NCBI RefSeq assembly: GCF_020102855.1
Contig: NZ_JADHZD010000013.1
Span: forward strand, 1 to 64,000
Length of the DNA: 64,000 nt
Reading direction: 5' to 3'
From: Nocardioides lacusdianchii
GTDB lineage: Bacteria; Actinomycetota; Actinomycetes; Propionibacteriales; Nocardioidaceae
Made by a program: the position numbers and the translations under genes. The notes under the pieces were generated by a model. That model searched no databases, was not told the origin of the DNA, and saw nothing but the letters and a program-made list of their open reading frames with translations. Below, in pieces: positions 55,690-64,000 of this stretch; position 1 is the first letter of the stretch, and every line of letters begins with the position of its first letter.

Positions 55690-57039
55690 ATGAGGACGAT
55701 CGTGCGCGGTGCGGCTTGCCTGGTTGCCACTGCGCTGTGCGCTGGTCTGGGAGTGTCGGCGGCGGAGGCGCGATCTGCCCAGGACGACCGTGCTGGCAGC
55801 GCGGCGACGGTCAACCGGGTGGCTGACACGGTGCTGCGGAAGGGTCGCTACGACTACCAGCGCCAGAACTGGCGGATCCGCGAGGCCGACGGTCTGCCCG
55901 CCTGGCTGCGCCTGCGCGACGGCCGCCTCTCCGGGACCGCGCCCCGCCTCGGACGGTGGCGGATCGAGCTCGAGGAGCGCGGGGTGCGCAAGCAGCGCGG
56001 CGAGGTCCGTCGTACGACGCTGGTGCTGAAGGTGGTGACGCAGCGGGCCGTGCACGGCACGGTCCTCGTGACCCGCGGCATCGACGGGCGCCCGGCCGAC
56101 GGCGGGAGCGGCAACGTGACGGTCTCGGGGGACGGCAGCACCGTGGTCTTCTCCTCGTCGGCCACCAACCTCGTCGCCGACACCCTGCAGCCGGACGTCA
56201 GCCGGCTCCATGTCTGGGACGCTGCGACCGGGCGCGTGTCGCTCCTCCACCCGGAGGGCTGGGCGCAGGTCGAGGGTGTCAATCGTGACGGCCGTCGCGT
56301 GCTGCTCGACCTGACGGCCGGTCTCTTCCTGCTCGACCGCGCGGACGGCTCCCTGACCCAGGTGGCCGAGCGGGCGGTCGGCGCCGCGCTGACCGAGGAC
56401 GGCGGGCGTGTGCTCTACCAGGACCGGTTCTACGAGCTGGCCTCCCCGGCACCCCGGCTGGTCGAGTGGACCGCCGCCGGGGCCACGCGGACCGTGGTCC
56501 CGGACATGCAGACCCGGACGTTCGCCGGCATGTCGGGCGACGCTCGCCACGTCCTCCTCGTCGACTACGACCGCAGCACGCTGCTCGACACCGTCACCGG
56601 TTCGATCCGTGACCTCGGCCGCCTCGGGACGGAGTTCGGCGGCAACAACCGGGCCGACGTGTCGGACGACGGTCGGCTGGTGTCCCTGGTCGGCACCGGG
56701 CTGCCCGGTGGCAGCGGCCACGGCGGTGACCCCGTGGGTGGCGTCCACGACGCCGTCCTCGGCACGTCGCGAGGTCCCTCCCGGGGCAACCTCGGCGCTG
56801 CCATCACTCCCGACGGCGGCCACTACGCGGTGGCGACCTCGCGGCGGCCCCTGCGCCTCGTCGACACGGCCACGGGCGTTCGTACGTCGCCCTTCACGGC
56901 ACGGCCCAGCGGACAGGAGGGAGGGGTGTCGCTGAGCGACGACGCCTCACGTGTCGCCTACTCCAGTGACGGCCACGACCTTCTCCGTGGCACCCGCCGC
57001 GGCGTTGCCAACGTCTACGTCTGGGTCCGTCCGCGTTAG
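55690..57039 (+). CDS. Secreted Ig-like plus beta-propeller (PD40/TolB-like) protein
   Basis: 449 residues. The signal peptide is ACLVATALCAGLGVSAAEAR. An Ig-like putative-binding domain follows (LPAWLRLRDGRLSGTAPRLG, the LPxWL...G.LSGTP pattern). The rest is propeller repeats with NVTVSGDGSTVVFSSSATNL, NRDGRRVLLDLTAG and LSDDASRVAYSSDGHDLLRG. Such proteins act as extracellular sensors or scaffolds; no partner is encoded beside it. Confidence 0.75.
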   Translation: MRTIVRGAACLVATALCAGLGVSAAEARSAQDDRAGSAATVNRVADTVLRKGRYDYQRQNWRIREADGLPAWLRLRDGRLSGTAPRLGRWRIELEERGVRKQRGEVRRTTLVLKVVTQRAVHGTVLVTRGIDGRPADGGSGNVTVSGDGSTVVFSSSATNLVADTLQPDVSRLHVWDAATGRVSLLHPEGWAQVEGVNRDGRRVLLDLTAGLFLLDRADGSLTQVAERAVGAALTEDGGRVLYQDRFYELASPAPRLVEWTAAGATRTVVPDMQTRTFAGMSGDARHVLLVDYDRSTLLDTVTGSIRDLGRLGTEFGGNNRADVSDDGRLVSLVGTGLPGGSGHGGDPVGGVHDAVLGTSRGPSRGNLGAAITPDGGHYAVATSRRPLRLVDTATGVRTSPFTARPSGQEGGVSLSDDASRVAYSSDGHDLLRGTRRGVANVYVWVRPR

Positions 57040-57050
57040 GCTTGTCCATC

Positions 57051-57332
57051 ATGAGCACCATCGGATTCTCCCCGGGCAGCCAGACGGTCGAAGAGCGTCA
57101 GACCGTCCCGACGGACGAGGGTGACCACGAGCGGTTCTCCCACTACGTCCCCAAGGACAAGCTCACCGAGGCGATGGTCATGGGCACCCCCGTGATCGCG
57201 CTGTGCGGGAAGGTGTGGGTGCCCTCAAGGGCGCCGGAGAAGTTCCCGGTGTGCCCGGACTGCAAGGAAGTCTGGGAGTCCATGAAGTCCGGGGACGGCT
57301 CGGGTTCGGACGGCTCGGGTCCCGAGGCGTGA
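57051..57332 (+). CDS. DUF3039 zinc-ribbon-like protein
   Basis: 93 residues from ATG 57051 with a TAGGCT box (57037-57042) eight bases upstream. Motif: ERFSHYVPKDKLTEAMVMGT, then PVIALCGKVWVPSR and FPVCPDCKEVWESM, giving three Cys likely to bind zinc. DUF3039 is an actinobacterial family. The stop overlaps the helicase start (GTGA). Confidence 0.9.
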   Translation: MSTIGFSPGSQTVEERQTVPTDEGDHERFSHYVPKDKLTEAMVMGTPVIALCGKVWVPSRAPEKFPVCPDCKEVWESMKSGDGSGSDGSGPEA

Positions 57333-59107
57333 CGGGGCGCCCCGACGCGCCGCTGCCCCCCGCGTGGCCCGACAGGGCCGCCTGGGGCACCGCGCCCTCG
57401 CTGCGTGCGTGGCAGCAGGCGGCGATGGACCTCTACACCTCGCGTCAGCCGCGTGACTTCCTCGCGGTCGCGACCCCCGGTGCCGGCAAGACGACCTTCG
57501 CGCTGACCGTCGCCGCCGACCTCCTCGGACGCCGCGTCGTCGACCGCATCATCGTGGTCGCCCCGACCGAGCACCTCAAGACCCAGTGGGCCGAGGCCGC
57601 CGCACGTGCGGGCATCCCGATCGACCCCGCCTACTCCGCAGGCAAGGGCCGCACGTCCGACGACTACGTCGGGATCGCGGTCACCTACGCCGGTGTCGCG
57701 GTCAACCCCCTCGCGATGCGGATCCGCACCGAGCGCTCGAAGACCCTGGTCATCCTCGACGAGATCCACCACGCCGGCGACGCGCTGTCGTGGGGTGAGG
57801 GCGTGCGCGAGGCGTTCGACCCGGCGACCCGCCGGCTCTCGCTGACCGGCACCCCGTTCCGCTCCGACATCAACCCGATCCCGTTCGTCACCTACGCCCC
57901 CGGCGACGACGGCATCCCCACCTCGGTCGCCGACTTCACCTACGGCTACGCCCACGCGCTGTCGGACCACGTCGTGCGCCCGGTGCTGTTCATGGCCTAC
58001 TCGGGCGAGATGCAGTGGCGCACCCGTGCCGGCGACGAGATCGTCGCCCGCCTCGGCGAGCCGCTCACCAAGGACATGCACGCCCACGCGCTGCGTACGG
58101 CGCTGGACCCGAAGGGCTCCTGGATGCCGGCGGTGCTGCAGGCGGCCGACAGGCGCCTGGCTGAGGTACGCCGCCACGTCCCCGACGCCGGCGGGATGGT
58201 CATCGCCAGCGACCAGGAGACCGCGCGCGCCTACGCCGGGCTGCTGAAGAAGATCACCGGGGAGTCGCCCACCGTGGTGCTCTCGGACGAGAAGGGCGCG
58301 TCGAAGAAGATCGCGACCTTCACCGACTCCGACCAGCGCTGGCTGGTGGCCGTGCGCATGGTCTCCGAGGGCGTCGACGTGCCGCGTCTCGCCGTCGGCG
58401 TGTGGGCGACCACCACCTCGACACCGCTGTTCTTCGCCCAGGCCGTGGGTCGCTTCGTGCGCGCCCGCTCCCGCGGCGAGACCGCGTCGGTGTTCCTGCC
58501 GTCGGTGCCGCACCTGCTCGAGTTCGCCTCCGACATGGAGGCGCAGCGCGACCACGTGCTGGGGCGCCGCGTCAACGACGAGGGCGACATCTTCGCCGCC
58601 GAGGACGACCTGCTCGCCCAGGCCAACGCCGAGGAGGGGATCTCCGAGGAGCTGGAGATGTCGTGGGAGGCGCTGGGGTCCACCGCGTCCTTCGACCACG
58701 TCCTCTACGAGGGCGCTCAGTTCGGCCACTCCGGCGAGGTGCACGCGGGCTCGGAGGAGGAGATGGACTTCCTCGGCATCCCCGGTCTGCTCGAGCCCGA
58801 CCAGGTGCGCGAGCTCCTGCACTCGCGCCAGAGCGAGCGGGCGCGCAAGCAGCGCGCCGACGGCGGGGGAGACCGCGTCGTGGAGTCGGTGGCGCAGATG
58901 AGCACCCACCAGCAGCTCGGGGTGCTGCGCCGCGAGCTCAACGGCCTCGTCGCCGCGTGGCACCACCGCACGGGGCAGGCCCACGGCATCACCCACTCGG
59001 CGCTGCGCAAGGAGTGCGGCGGCCCGCCCGCCGCGGTCGCCAACGCCGAGCAGCTGCACGAGCGGATCAACCGGATCCGCGAGTGGGCGATGCGCCAGAC
59101 GTCCTGA
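57329..59107 (+). CDS. DEAD/DEAH-type superfamily 2 helicase
   Basis: 592 residues from GTG 57329. Walker A is ATPGAGKTTF, motif II is VILDEIHHAGD, motif III is LSLTGTPFRSD. The helicase C part has VAVRMVSEGVDVPRLAVGV and FFAQAVGRFVRARSRGET. An acidic middle and a basic C-terminal tail follow (HHRTGQAHGITHSALRKECG). It overlaps the DUF3039 gene by 4 bp, a fixed pair in actinobacteria; a joint role in DNA repair or RNA handling is likely but not established. Confidence 0.88.
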   Translation: MTGRPDAPLPPAWPDRAAWGTAPSLRAWQQAAMDLYTSRQPRDFLAVATPGAGKTTFALTVAADLLGRRVVDRIIVVAPTEHLKTQWAEAAARAGIPIDPAYSAGKGRTSDDYVGIAVTYAGVAVNPLAMRIRTERSKTLVILDEIHHAGDALSWGEGVREAFDPATRRLSLTGTPFRSDINPIPFVTYAPGDDGIPTSVADFTYGYAHALSDHVVRPVLFMAYSGEMQWRTRAGDEIVARLGEPLTKDMHAHALRTALDPKGSWMPAVLQAADRRLAEVRRHVPDAGGMVIASDQETARAYAGLLKKITGESPTVVLSDEKGASKKIATFTDSDQRWLVAVRMVSEGVDVPRLAVGVWATTTSTPLFFAQAVGRFVRARSRGETASVFLPSVPHLLEFASDMEAQRDHVLGRRVNDEGDIFAAEDDLLAQANAEEGISEELEMSWEALGSTASFDHVLYEGAQFGHSGEVHAGSEEEMDFLGIPGLLEPDQVRELLHSRQSERARKQRADGGGDRVVESVAQMSTHQQLGVLRRELNGLVAAWHHRTGQAHGITHSALRKECGGPPAAVANAEQLHERINRIREWAMRQTS

Positions 59108-59161
59108 CGCGCCCCTCGCGACGCCGGATGCGACTCCGTCGCCCCCGGCTAGGCTCGTGAC

Positions 59162-59797
59162 ATGGCCTCGGAGACCTCGCAGACGCTCGACCGCGGGTTG
59201 AGGGTGCTGCGGGTCCTCTCCGAGAGCCCCGACGGGCTGACCGTCACCGAGCTGTCGGTGCGTCTCGAGGTCAACCGCACCGTCGTCTACCGGCTCGTCA
59301 GCACCCTCGAGCAGCACGGGCTCGTACGCCGCGACGCCCGGTCGCGGCTCTTCGTCGGGCTCGGCGTGCTGCACCTGGCCAGCGGGGTCCAGCCGCTCCT
59401 GCGCGACCTCGCGATGCCGGTGTTGCGCCGCCTCGCCGAGTCGGTCGGCTCGACCGCGCACCTCACCGTCGCCGACGGTGACGAGGCGCTGGCCCTCGCC
59501 GTCGTCGAGCCGACGTGGACGGACTTCCACGTGTCCTACCGCGTCGGCGCCCGCCACCCGCTCTCGCAGGGCGCCGCAGGCAAGGCGATCGCGCTCACGG
59601 ACCCGGCCGGGTCGGCGTACGCCGTCACGAGCGGCGAGCTGCAGTCCGGCGCCCGCGGCCTGGCCGCCCCGGTGCTCGGCGTCGAGGGCCTGCACGCCAG
59701 CGTGGGCGTGGTGACCCTGGACGGTGCGATCGACGAGGACGTCGTGGCCCCCCAGGTGCTGGCCGCCGCGCACGAGGTGACCGAGCGGCTGCGGTGA
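59162..59797 (+). CDS. IclR-family transcriptional regulator
   Basis: 211 residues; a TAGGCT box (59150-59155) sits six bases before the ATG. The winged HTH is TLDRGLRVLRVLSESPDGLT, then VTELSVRLEVNRTVVYRLVS. The effector domain has SVGSTAHLTVADGDEALALA and RHPLSQGAAGKAIALT. The ligand is unknown. It converges on the HxlR gene. Confidence 0.9.
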   Translation: MASETSQTLDRGLRVLRVLSESPDGLTVTELSVRLEVNRTVVYRLVSTLEQHGLVRRDARSRLFVGLGVLHLASGVQPLLRDLAMPVLRRLAESVGSTAHLTVADGDEALALAVVEPTWTDFHVSYRVGARHPLSQGAAGKAIALTDPAGSAYAVTSGELQSGARGLAAPVLGVEGLHASVGVVTLDGAIDEDVVAPQVLAAAHEVTERLR

Positions 59798-59806
59798 CGG
59801 CCCCGC

Positions 59807-60286
59807 TCAGGCGTCGAACGGCCTGATCCCCGGTCCCGGGCGGGTCACCACGTCCCGAGGCTGCGTGATCGCGTGGCCCTCGGTGCAGTGCACGGTGACC
59901 TCGACCTGCGCGCCGCAGTCACGGTGCGCGAACTCGACCGGGGGCCCGTCGTCGTCGGCGTAGTGGCGATCGCCCCACTCGGCGACGGCGATGATCACCG
60001 GGAACAGCCCGAAGCCCTTGTCGGTGAGGCGGTACTCGTGGCGCTCGCGCTGGCCCTCCTCGCGGTAGGCCACGCGGCGCAGGATGTCGTGCTCGACCAG
60101 CAGCGCGAGCCGGTCGGTGAGCACCTGGCGCGGCATGCCGGTGTGGCGGCGCATGTCGTCGAAGCGTCGGATGCCGTTGGCCACCTCGCGCACGACCACG
60201 AAGGTCCAGCGCTCGCCGAGGACCGCCATCGCCCGACCGATGGTGCAGTTGTCGGTGGAGAAGGCGAGGGCGGGGGGAGAGGGCAT
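59807..60286 (-). CDS. HxlR-family transcriptional regulator
   Basis: 159 residues; TAGCAT (60298-60293) lies six bases before the ATG. The winged HTH shows CTIGRAMAVLGERWTFVVV, RRFDDMRRHTGMPRQVLTDR and EYRLTDKGFGLFPVI. A conserved Cys near the N-terminus could sense redox or aldehydes. It is divergent from the PaaI thioesterase; its promoter region abuts the thioesterase -35 box, so it may regulate both. Confidence 0.9.
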   Translation of the reverse strand: MPSPPALAFSTDNCTIGRAMAVLGERWTFVVVREVANGIRRFDDMRRHTGMPRQVLTDRLALLVEHDILRRVAYREEGQRERHEYRLTDKGFGLFPVIIAVAEWGDRHYADDDGPPVEFAHRDCGAQVEVTVHCTEGHAITQPRDVVTRPGPGIRPFDA

Positions 60287-60305
60287 GCCGGCATGCTAGG
60301 TCCAG

Positions 60306-60335
60306 TTGACAGACTCAGGCAAGGGACCGCATGCT
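60306..60335 (+). promoter_or_regulatory. Promoter of the PaaI thioesterase gene
   Basis: TTGACA (60306-60311) and CATGCT (60330-60335) are 18 bp apart. The -10 box ends six bases before the ATG, so the message is leaderless. The HxlR promoter (60293-60298) is back to back with it. Confidence 0.65.
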
Positions 60336-60341
60336 GGGTCC

Positions 60342-60852
60342 ATGACGCAGACCAAGCCCTCCTCGCCGGGCGCGTTCGCGACCGAGTCCCGCACCTTCTC
60401 CTGGGCCACGCCGGGGCAGGGCGACCTGTCCCGGATGCTCGAGCTCGACGGGCTCCAGCAGCTGGAGGCGATGGTCGCCGGCGAGCTGCCGCCCCCGCCG
60501 ATCATGGACACCCTCGGCTTCACCGACATGCGGCCCGAGGCCGGGCGCGTGGTCGTGGAGATGCCGGCCGCGGAGTTCCACTACAACCCGCTCGGCACGG
60601 TGCACGGCGGGGTCATCTCCACGCTGCTCGACACGGCGGCCGGCTGCGCGGTGCACACCACGATGGCGGTGGGCGAGGTCTACACCTCCGTCGACCTGAC
60701 GGTGAAGTTCCTCCGCCCCGTGACGGTGGACTCCGGCCTGCTGACCTGCGAGGGCACCGTCATCCAGCGCGGACGGCGTACGGCCCTGGCGCAGGCGCAG
60801 CTCACCGACGGGGCCGGCAAGCTGGTCGCCCACGCCACGTCGACCTGCCTGA

Positions 60853-60872
<20 letters not shown>
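60342..60872 (+). CDS. PaaI-type hotdog thioesterase
   Basis: 176 residues from ATG 60342. The hotdog core YNPLGTVHGGVISTLLDTAA is the PaaI active-site helix, with VDLTVKFLRPVTVDSGLLTC and GRRTALAQAQLTDGAGKLVA after it. It cleaves acyl-CoA, perhaps aromatic CoA esters. Its 3' end overlaps the Lrp gene tail-to-tail by 20 bp. A longer frame from 60306 has no start support. Confidence 0.88.
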
Positions 60873-62653
<1,781 letters not shown>

Positions 62654-62763
62654 CGAACCCTGCCTCGACCCATTCCTGGCGGATCAGCGGTGCGTGGAGC
62701 AGCTTCTGCCGCTGCAGGACCTGCCTCACGCACCGCTCCCGGACTCGTCGTGCGTCCACCCCG

Positions 62764-62799
62764 TTGACGTATCGAAAAACGATGCCCTATCGTTTGTCG
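62764..62799 (+). promoter_or_regulatory. Promoter/operator of the DUF2975-XRE operon
   Basis: TTGACG at 62764-62769 is followed by an inverted repeat: CGAAAAACGAT (62773-62783) and ATCGTTTGTCG (62789-62799), 10 of 11 positions matching, spacer of 5. It overlaps the -10 area, so repression by the XRE protein of the same operon is likely. Confidence 0.6.
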
Positions 62800-62830
62800 A
62801 CAACATCGACATTCGACATGCGGGGGATCC

Positions 62831-63463
62831 ATGGACGGCACGCGCGGCAACGACCCACTGAAGGTCCTCGAGGCACTGGTGGGACTGGTGGTCACCGTGA
62901 TGGCGGTCCTGGCCGTCGCCACGGTCGCCGGCACGATCTTCGGCACCGGCTCGATCCCGGGGGTCAACGCGCAGGTCTGTGCGTCGGGGTCGGGCGACGA
63001 ACCGGCCTTCCAGCGCGTCGACGGTGAGCTGACCGGACCGGTCGACCTGCGAGACGGCATCACCTGGAGCCCTGTCGAGGTGCAGGTGTGCGACCCCGAG
63101 CCCGACGGCGCGACGCGGGCGCTGGCCGGAGCAGGCCTCCTCGTGTGGGTCGGTGGCCCGGCCGTCTTCTTCGTGATGCTGTGGCGGTTCCTGCGCCGGG
63201 CGCGCCGGGAGGGTGTCTTCGCCGACCGGGTCCCCGGCCAGCTGACGACGCTCGGGCGCATCCTCATCGGCTGGGCGGTGCTGGACTTCGTGCTGTCGGG
63301 GTGGATCAACGCGATGCTGCTCAACCGCATGAGCGACAGCACGCTGATCCTCACGGCGACCGTCCCGTGGCTGCCCGTGCTGCTGGGCATCGCGCTGCTG
63401 GCGCTGGCCCGGGTGATGGCGCAGGCCGTCGACCTGCGGCGCGACGCCGAGGCCACGATCTGA
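62831..63463 (+). CDS. DUF2975 membrane protein
   Basis: 210 residues. Helices at about 15-38 (ALVGLVVTVMAVLAVATVAG), 98-120 (GAGLLVWVGGPAVFFVMLWR), 140-155 and 175-195 match the four-helix DUF2975 plan. The loop REGVFADRVPGQLTTLGRIL is typical. Its stop overlaps the XRE start (TGATG). DUF2975 and a small XRE gene are a frequent pair in many bacteria, with unknown role. Confidence 0.85.
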   Translation: MDGTRGNDPLKVLEALVGLVVTVMAVLAVATVAGTIFGTGSIPGVNAQVCASGSGDEPAFQRVDGELTGPVDLRDGITWSPVEVQVCDPEPDGATRALAGAGLLVWVGGPAVFFVMLWRFLRRARREGVFADRVPGQLTTLGRILIGWAVLDFVLSGWINAMLLNRMSDSTLILTATVPWLPVLLGIALLALARVMAQAVDLRRDAEATI

Positions 63464-63717
63464 TGGCGCGACGAGCCTCGGGCCGGCCCGCGGCCGAGCC
63501 GGAGCCCGACGAGCAGCACGGTGTGAGCGTGCACCTCGACGAGGTCCTGGCCGCGCGGGGGATGACGCTGACCGAGCTCGCGGAGCGGGTCGGCGTCACG
63601 GTCGTCAACCTCAGCGTGCTGAAGAACGGGCGGGCCAAGGCGGTGCGCTTCAGCACCCTCACCGGGATCTGCCGTGCCCTGGACTGCCAGCCGGGAGACA
63701 TCCTCCGGGTGGACTGA
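63463..63717 (+). CDS. Small XRE-type HTH regulator paired with DUF2975
   Basis: 84 residues. The Cro/CI-type HTH is LDEVLAARGMTLTELAERVG, then VTVVNLSVLKNGRAKAVRFS and TLTGICRALDCQPGDIL, typical of the YozG-like group. It is translationally coupled to DUF2975, and probably binds the inverted repeat at 62773-62799. Confidence 0.9.
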   Translation: MARRASGRPAAEPEPDEQHGVSVHLDEVLAARGMTLTELAERVGVTVVNLSVLKNGRAKAVRFSTLTGICRALDCQPGDILRVD

Positions 63718-63729
63718 GAAACTGCGACC

Positions 63730-64000
63730 ATGATGATCCGCCCGGCCGAGCTGGCCGCCATCAAGGCCGGCACCGTCGACCTCGCCTTCCGTCGCTGGGC
63801 CAGGCCGCGCGTGGTGGTCGGCACCAGGATGCGTACCGCGGTCGGGCTGCTCGAGGTCACTTCGGTCGAGCAGGTCGGCGTCGCGAGCCTGCGTGCCGAG
63901 GACGCCCGTCGCGCCGGTGCCCCGTCGCTGGCCGCGCTCAAGCAGGCGCTCGCAGCGCGACCGGACGACCCGGTCTGGCGGATCGGGCTGGCGTACGCCG
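63730..64000 (+). CDS. ASCH-like domain protein, cut by window end
   Basis: At least 90 residues, open to the right edge. Start MMIRPAELAAIKAGTVDLAF, then RRWARPRVVVGTRMRTAVGL and LEVTSVEQVGVASLRAEDAR. The pattern fits small actinobacterial ASCH/PUA-like proteins thought to bind RNA. It follows the XRE gene by 12 bp and may be in the same operon. The C-terminus is outside the window. Confidence 0.6.
   Translation, partial: MMIRPAELAAIKAGTVDLAFRRWARPRVVVGTRMRTAVGLLEVTSVEQVGVASLRAEDARRAGAPSLAALKQALAARPDDPVWRIGLAYA

Overview
The window looks like a high-GC actinobacterial chromosome, most likely a Nocardioides-like member of the Nocardioidaceae. The grounds are strong G/C bias at third codon positions, frequent GTG starts, an actinobacterial prfB-ftsE-ftsX-M23 peptidase-smpB-ssrA block, a glgX-treY-treZ trehalose cluster, a tad/flp pilus cluster, a c-di-AMP riboswitch ahead of an NlpC/P60 hydrolase, and DUF3039 and DUF3048 genes. 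The assignment comes from gene content and style, not from a database search.

Bases 1 to about 16,300 are an accessory (defence-type) island with a visibly more mixed base composition. It opens with the tail of an IS3-type transposase. Next are two divergent operons around a shared promoter region at 4630-4955. The leftward one (4629 to 399) encodes a small protein ending in Gly-Gly-Gly, a sigma-70-like regulator, an unknown protein and a DUF3696 AAA ATPase, all tightly coupled. The rightward one (4956 to 7409) encodes a 76-residue peptide made of eight HPDKPD repeats, an E2-E1 fusion enzyme of ubiquitin-conjugation type, and a JAB/JAMM isopeptidase whose frame is broken inside its metal-binding motif. 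This ubiquitin-like module, which has a repeat peptide where a ubiquitin-like protein might be expected, is the best candidate for an undescribed system. The island continues with a DUF5677 protein, an XRE-ImmA/IrrE regulator-protease with a partner gene and a marked inverted-repeat promoter, a 51-residue basic protein, a membrane GAF protein, an unknown protein, and a helicase fused to a PD-(D/E)XK-like nuclease. It ends inside a tad-cluster ATPase gene (cpaF/tadA), of which only the 3' end survives.

Bases 16,313 to 20,000 hold the rest of the tad/flp cluster (cpaF remnant, tadB, tadC, pilin-like peptide, three TadE/TadG-like genes). Bases 20.1-29 kb carry a secreted M28 aminopeptidase, glgX-treY-treZ (glycogen to trehalose) and a secreted Ig-like protein. 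Bases 29.1-37 kb are the core block prfB, ftsEX, M23 peptidase, smpB, amidohydrolase, CNNM/HlyC membrane protein and tmRNA.

Bases 37-51.8 kb are mixed metabolism: an S9 prolyl oligopeptidase, two glycosyltransferases, a GNAT, a GH6 hydrolase, a frameshifted PH-domain gene, a cobalamin-binding-like protein, a short UvrA-like protein, HIT, PAP2 and SDR reductase genes. Bases 51.9-64 kb carry the c-di-AMP riboswitch and NlpC/P60 gene, a DUF3048 lipoprotein, TetR, YqgE, a beta-propeller protein, DUF3039 coupled to a helicase, IclR, HxlR, PaaI thioesterase, Lrp divergent from HPPD, DUF2975-XRE, and an ASCH-like gene cut by the window edge. Across the chromosomal part many start codons lie exactly six bases behind a TANNCT-like -10 box, a strong sign of leaderless transcription.
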